NCBI RefSeq assembly: GCF_000832305.1
Contig: NZ_CP010537.1
Span: 744,001-808,000, forward strand
From: Cupriavidus basilensis
GTDB lineage: Bacteria > Pseudomonadota > Gammaproteobacteria > Burkholderiales > Burkholderiaceae
Direction: 5' to 3'
DNA length: 64,000 nt
Shown here: in pieces, positions 60,597 through 64,000 of the stretch
How the letters are laid out: each line of letters opens with the position of its first letter
Position numbering within the stretch: the stretch's first letter is position 1
The notes under the pieces: model-generated
The model's database searches: none
Told to the model about the DNA's origin: nothing
Seen by the model: only the letters and a program-made list of their open reading frames with translations
Translations under genes and position numbers: made by a program

Positions 60597-61456
60597 ACGA
60601 CGCCCCTACTGATTTCTGCCGCAGGCATTCTGGCGTTCTTCACGCTCGGGCGTGCGGAAGATCCACAGTTTGCGGGTAAGCAGATGACGATCGTCACTGC
60701 CTGGCCGGGAGCGACGGCTCGGGAGATGCAGGATCAGGTGGCGGAACCATTGGAAGAGCGCATGCAGGAACTGCGGTGGTACGACAGCACGGAAACCTAC
60801 ACACGGCCCGGTTTGGCCTTCACCATGGTTTCACTGCTTAATAGTGCCCCACCGTCGGAAGTTCAGGAGTAGTTCTATCAAGCCCGCAAGAAGATTGGGG
60901 ACGAGGCCAAGAAATTGCCTGCGGGTGTCATTGGCCCGTTGGTCAACGACGAATATGCAGACGTGACGTTTGCGCTCTTTGCCCTCAAGGCCAAAGGGGA
61001 ACCACAGAGACTGCTGGTGCGCGATGCGGAAGCACTGCGTCAGCAACTACTGCATGTTGCGGGTGTGAAGAAGGTCAACATCATCGGGGAACAACCTGAA
61101 CGCATCTTCGTGTCCTTCTCCCATGTTCGTCTGGCTACGCTGGGGGTTACACCGCAGGACATCTTCGTCGCGCTCAATAGCCAGAACGTGCTGACCCCTG
61201 CCGGATCCATTGAGACCAAGGGGCCACAGGTCTTCCTTTGCATCGATGGTGCGTTCGACAGAGCCCGATCGTCGCGCAGGGGCGGACGCTGAAATTGTCG
61301 GATGTGGCGACCGTCGAGTGTGGTTATGACGCCCCCGCCACCTTCCTGGTCCGCGACGGCTGCGAACCGGGATTGTTGCGCGGTGTCGTGATGCGCGACA
61401 ACTGGAACGGGCTCGACCTTGGCAAGGCACTTGAGGCGGAAGTCGCTAAGATCTGA
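60597..61456 (+). pseudogene. RND efflux pump permease, 5' region fragment
   Basis: About 285 codons match residues near 20-300 of an AcrB-type permease: LGRAEDPQFAGKQMTIVTAW, PGATAREMQDQVAEPLEERM, RLATLGVTPQDIFVALNSQN and LSDVATVECGYD. There is no start codon region, a CAG-to-TAG change stops the frame at 60870, and a frameshift occurs near 61260. The fragment ends at 61456. The C-terminal quarter of a similar protein is found 35 kb away at 25027-25824. Confidence 0.8.
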
Positions 61457-61508
61457 GCCAGCCTGGAGCAAGCAGCTGCCCCAGGCTGTCCTCAGAAAGT
61501 CCTTGGGC

Positions 61509-62687
61509 TCAAAATTTGTGCGTGTAGCCGATGGTGTACCACTGAGACTTCGCCGAGATATTCGTACCTGTGCTCGGTCCCGTTCCGGTTACCGTCCGGG
61601 GGATATCGTACTCCAGTGCGAAGGTTACAGTATTGGCTTTATCGACGTTGTAGCTGAATCCCGCCGTAACGGACTTCGTTGTGATGCCGTTCGCATAGAA
61701 GTTCGCTAGAGTATGGTCCGAATCAATAAAGGAATTGGCGGCGCTGAATCCGGCCCGTACTGTCCAACTGGGGTTGATGTCGTATGACACACCGATTCGA
61801 AAGACGTTCTGATCGTGCCAGTTGAATGTAGCTGGATCGTTGTAGCCTGCTGCTCCACTCCAAAGGATTCGAAGAAAATCTGCACCGATGGTTAGTCCGG
61901 AAAGTGGCCTCACTGCGATGCCTACTCCGTACTTCGATGGACTATCTAGATGCCCGTTGCTTGATGCCAGAAGGTCGTCACGATAGCCTGCAAGCGGGCT
62001 GAACCGCGTCTTCGTATAGTACGACGCCCCGAGGCTAACCATCGGGGTCAGGTCCCACAGAACGCCGAATCCGGCTCCGATTCCCCCTGCGTATGAGTCG
62101 CCGTGGGTGGGAACGGCGGCAGGACCGCCAGGACCGGCGCCGACCACACCGTTTGCTCGAAACTGTTGCGCGCCAATGATGAGCGACGCGCCCAGCGATA
62201 CATTTGAGGCTGGCTTGTAGGTTACCGTTGGACTGGTTCTGACGATCATGAGGCTTGACCGGGCGTCAGCAAGCCCCGGAATCGGTAGAGCTGGCGAGCT
62301 GTACTTGGTCCCAAGGCCTGCGCCGGTGACGGACACACCGACGGTCCACCGTGGATCAATTTGATAGTTGAATCCAAAGCCTGGAGCGGGTTGAATGACG
62401 TTGGAAAAGTGCGAGTTCGTTTCGGTGCCGAACGAAGCATTTACCCTTGCGGAAACCAGCACACCATACAGGTCCAGCCTTGTGCCGACCCCGGCCATGC
62501 CCGCAGGATTGTCTGCCGCAGCGGTCGCTCCTTGGGGGATCGCGATGCCGACGCCGCCCATGCCGGCTGCCAGCGCGCCGTTGGCCGACAATTCTGATCC
62601 ATTATTCGCGCGCGCGGTGTTGCACGCTAGGTTGAAGCCCAAGACCAAGAACGAGACAGCCGCTACTTTCTTCCTACGGGGGTACAT
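61509..62687 (-). CDS. OmpP1/FadL-family outer-membrane transport protein
   Basis: 392 residues from ATG 62687. A signal peptide (SFLVLGFNLACNTARA) is followed by NNGSELSANGALAAGMGGVG and AAADNPAGMAGVGTRLDLYG, the N-terminal hatch region with the NPA motif of FadL/TodX proteins. The C-terminus SQWYTIGYTHKF ends in Phe, as required for beta-barrels. It imports hydrophobic compounds such as fatty acids, alkanes or aromatic hydrocarbons. It is not close to a regulator, and the 454 bp upstream show no gene. Confidence 0.9.
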   Translation of the reverse strand: MYPRRKKVAAVSFLVLGFNLACNTARANNGSELSANGALAAGMGGVGIAIPQGATAAADNPAGMAGVGTRLDLYGVLVSARVNASFGTETNSHFSNVIQPAPGFGFNYQIDPRWTVGVSVTGAGLGTKYSSPALPIPGLADARSSLMIVRTSPTVTYKPASNVSLGASLIIGAQQFRANGVVGAGPGGPAAVPTHGDSYAGGIGAGFGVLWDLTPMVSLGASYYTKTRFSPLAGYRDDLLASSNGHLDSPSKYGVGIAVRPLSGLTIGADFLRILWSGAAGYNDPATFNWHDQNVFRIGVSYDINPSWTVRAGFSAANSFIDSDHTLANFYANGITTKSVTAGFSYNVDKANTVTFALEYDIPRTVTGTGPSTGTNISAKSQWYTIGYTHKF

Positions 62688-63104
62688 TTTCGTCTCCGAG
62701 TTATATTTGTTCGCGCCACGTGCCACCACCGCTAGCCCGGAATTCGGGCCAAAACAAGGCTTGCATCAGCTTGGACACATCCATTTGTCGGTGTGTGAGT
62801 TGATCGTTTTCCCTATTGGCGCGGCACAGATAGCATGAAGGAGGACATGGATGCTGGCTTGCCGGATGTTGCGGTCATTGGGGAATGTTGCTCTGGAAGT
62901 TCGAACAAACGGCGCGAGCACGAATCATGTATCGTTGGACTGACTTCCATGAAAATTCCGGTGATCACGTCACGCAACTCCGCACTCCCGCGTGTAGGGA
63001 AGCCGAGAGCGTGCTGGACGCAGCAGAGCACTGTGAATGCTGAAATGGGGAGCGAACGATGAAATGGGAGGCGAGCGATTGTCCGCCACTGAGGGTTACG
63101 GCTA
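62688..63104. other. Gap upstream of the FadL-type gene
   Basis: No convincing gene on either strand; a 75-codon plus-strand frame (62835-63062) has no recognisable motif. It must contain the promoter of the FadL-type gene. Confidence 0.5.
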
Positions 63105-63130
63105 GGCGAAGCTGGGATGCCAGCTTCGCC
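63105..63130 (-). terminator. 11-bp perfect hairpin after the right-edge hydrolase gene
   Basis: GGCGAAGCTGG and CCAGCTTCGCC surround a GATG loop, 12 bp after the stop of the minus-strand hydrolase gene. No T-run follows. It is likely a terminator or mRNA-stabilising hairpin. Confidence 0.55.
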
Positions 63131-63141
63131 TACGCGAAGCG

Positions 63142-64000
63142 TTAGTGCGACTTCGTTTCGGTGCGGACCAGGTTTTCTATGGCTCCGATGCCGTCAATTT
63201 CCACCCTTACACGGTCGCCGCTGCGCAGAGGGCGCGGTGGCTTGTGGCCCCAGCCTACGCCTCCTGGTGTGCCTGTAAAGATGACGTCACCCGGCTCTAG
63301 TGTCATGACTTTCGAGAGATGCTCTATCTGGGCATAGCAGTTGAAGATCAGATTCCTGGTGTTGGATTTCTGACGCAGTTCTCCATTGACGAAGCACCTG
63401 ATGGGAAGCTCGTGAGGGTCGTTGATGTCGTCTGCCGTGACAATCCAAGGGCCGAACGGTGCATGCGTATCGAACGACTTCCCGAGAAGGAACTGGGTTG
63501 TCCGGAACTGCCAATCTCTCACGGATACGTCGTTCGCGGCACAGTACCCGAATATGAACTTGTGTGCGTCGCTCTTTGAAACGTGACGGCAACGACGACC
63601 AATGATGAACGCGAGCTCGGCTTCGTAGTCGAGGGCATCCGAGACCATTGGGATTTCGATTGCGGAGAATGGGCCGGTGACTGCCGTCGGCATCTTGGCG
63701 AACCATAGCTGGTCTGTTGGGGGTTCCATCTTGGATTCCGCAACATGATCGGCGTAGTTCAGACCGATGCCAAGAATCTTGCCCGGCCTTGGAACGGGCG
63801 CCAGCAGTGTGACGCCATCGAGCCGAACGTCGGCGCGAACGCGCGTCACCAAGCGGGCCAAAGCGTCTTGCCATTGGCACCAATTCTCAATCAAGTTAAC
63901 GGTGTCAGCGGGTACGCCTGGGATGTGGAGGCTGACGTCAATGATCCCATCATCGACGACGAGGCCAGGGCGTGGACGGCCTGGGGTTGTTTCAAAAGTA
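63142..64000 (-). CDS. Fumarylacetoacetate hydrolase-family protein, 5' end outside window
   Basis: The frame stays open to the right edge, and the peptide GLVVDDGIIDVSLHIPG upstream of residue ENWCQWQDAL belongs to it, so the gene starts beyond 64000. Motifs: GKILGIGLNYADHVAESKME, YEAELAFIIGRRCRHVSKSD, FIFGYCAANDVSVRDWQFRT, GKSFDTHAPFGPWIVTADDI and GDVIFTGTPGGVGWGHKPP. This is a standard FAH-fold enzyme of the 2-hydroxyhepta-2,4-diene-1,7-dioate isomerase/acylpyruvase type, different in style from the three gentisate-linked copies. The substrate is unknown. Confidence 0.9.
   Translation of the reverse strand, partial: TFETTPGRPRPGLVVDDGIIDVSLHIPGVPADTVNLIENWCQWQDALARLVTRVRADVRLDGVTLLAPVPRPGKILGIGLNYADHVAESKMEPPTDQLWFAKMPTAVTGPFSAIEIPMVSDALDYEAELAFIIGRRCRHVSKSDAHKFIFGYCAANDVSVRDWQFRTTQFLLGKSFDTHAPFGPWIVTADDINDPHELPIRCFVNGELRQKSNTRNLIFNCYAQIEHLSKVMTLEPGDVIFTGTPGGVGWGHKPPRPLRSGDRVRVEIDGIGAIENLVRTETKSH

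Overview
The window looks like an accessory catabolic region from a Burkholderiales beta-proteobacterium, most like Cupriavidus or Ralstonia. This rests on four TctC/Bug-type tricarboxylate receptor genes (three of them inside or beside aromatic or CoA gene clusters), two OmpC-like general porins, high-GC codon use in much of the window, a beta-proteobacterial-type LeuC/LeuD pair and remnants of IS5, IS66, IS3 and IS6 elements. No rRNA, tRNA, CRISPR array or replication origin was seen. Genus is an inference from protein style, not from a database comparison.

Layout. 1-5047: an aryl-CoA ligase (cut by the left edge), a thioesterase, a salicylyl-CoA 5-hydroxylase-like flavoprotein, a truncated MFS transporter, a gentisate 1,2-dioxygenase and a fumarylacetoacetase-fold hydrolase. 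Together they read as a CoA-thioester route from salicylate to gentisate followed by ring cleavage. 5287-7376: leuC and leuD. 7604-9517: insertion-sequence debris. 9753-14547: two regulator/redox pairs (SDR with AraC; LysR with an old-yellow-enzyme homologue and a SnoaL-like protein). 15759-24619: a second gentisate module (gentisate dioxygenase-like cupin, 3-hydroxybenzoate 6-hydroxylase, hydrolase, TetR), then a Bug receptor, a porin and a VanA/VanB-like demethylase. 24632-27501: a graveyard of IS5, RND-pump, acyl-CoA ligase and group II intron fragments. 27699-33345: a third gentisate module on the minus strand (flavin hydroxylase, gentisate dioxygenase, hydrolase, Bug receptor, GntR).

34308-52903 is a CoA-acid region with visibly lower GC in large parts: acyl-CoA dehydrogenase (frameshifted), thiolase, hydroxyacyl-CoA dehydrogenase, two MaoC-like hydratases, a CaiB-type CoA transferase, two CitE-like lyases, an acyl-CoA ligase, an enoyl-CoA hydratase, IclR, a stand-alone nadB, a porin, a Bug receptor and an MFS carrier. 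The MaoC/CoA-transferase/CitE set resembles routes that activate, hydrate and cleave C4-C5 dicarboxylates such as itaconate or mesaconate. 53199-64000 holds an IS66 fragment with a possible passenger gene, an acyl-CoA dehydrogenase, an MmgE/PrpD protein, a GMC alcohol oxidase/dehydrogenase with an aldehyde dehydrogenase, an RND fragment, a FadL-type outer-membrane channel and a fourth fumarylacetoacetase-fold hydrolase cut by the right edge.

The strongest non-coding signals are a near-identical 24-bp inverted repeat upstream of both the second gentisate operon and the neighbouring Bug receptor gene (candidate TetR operators), and three 11-bp palindromic sites repeated exactly every 14 bp upstream of the third gentisate operon (candidate GntR/FadR-type operators).
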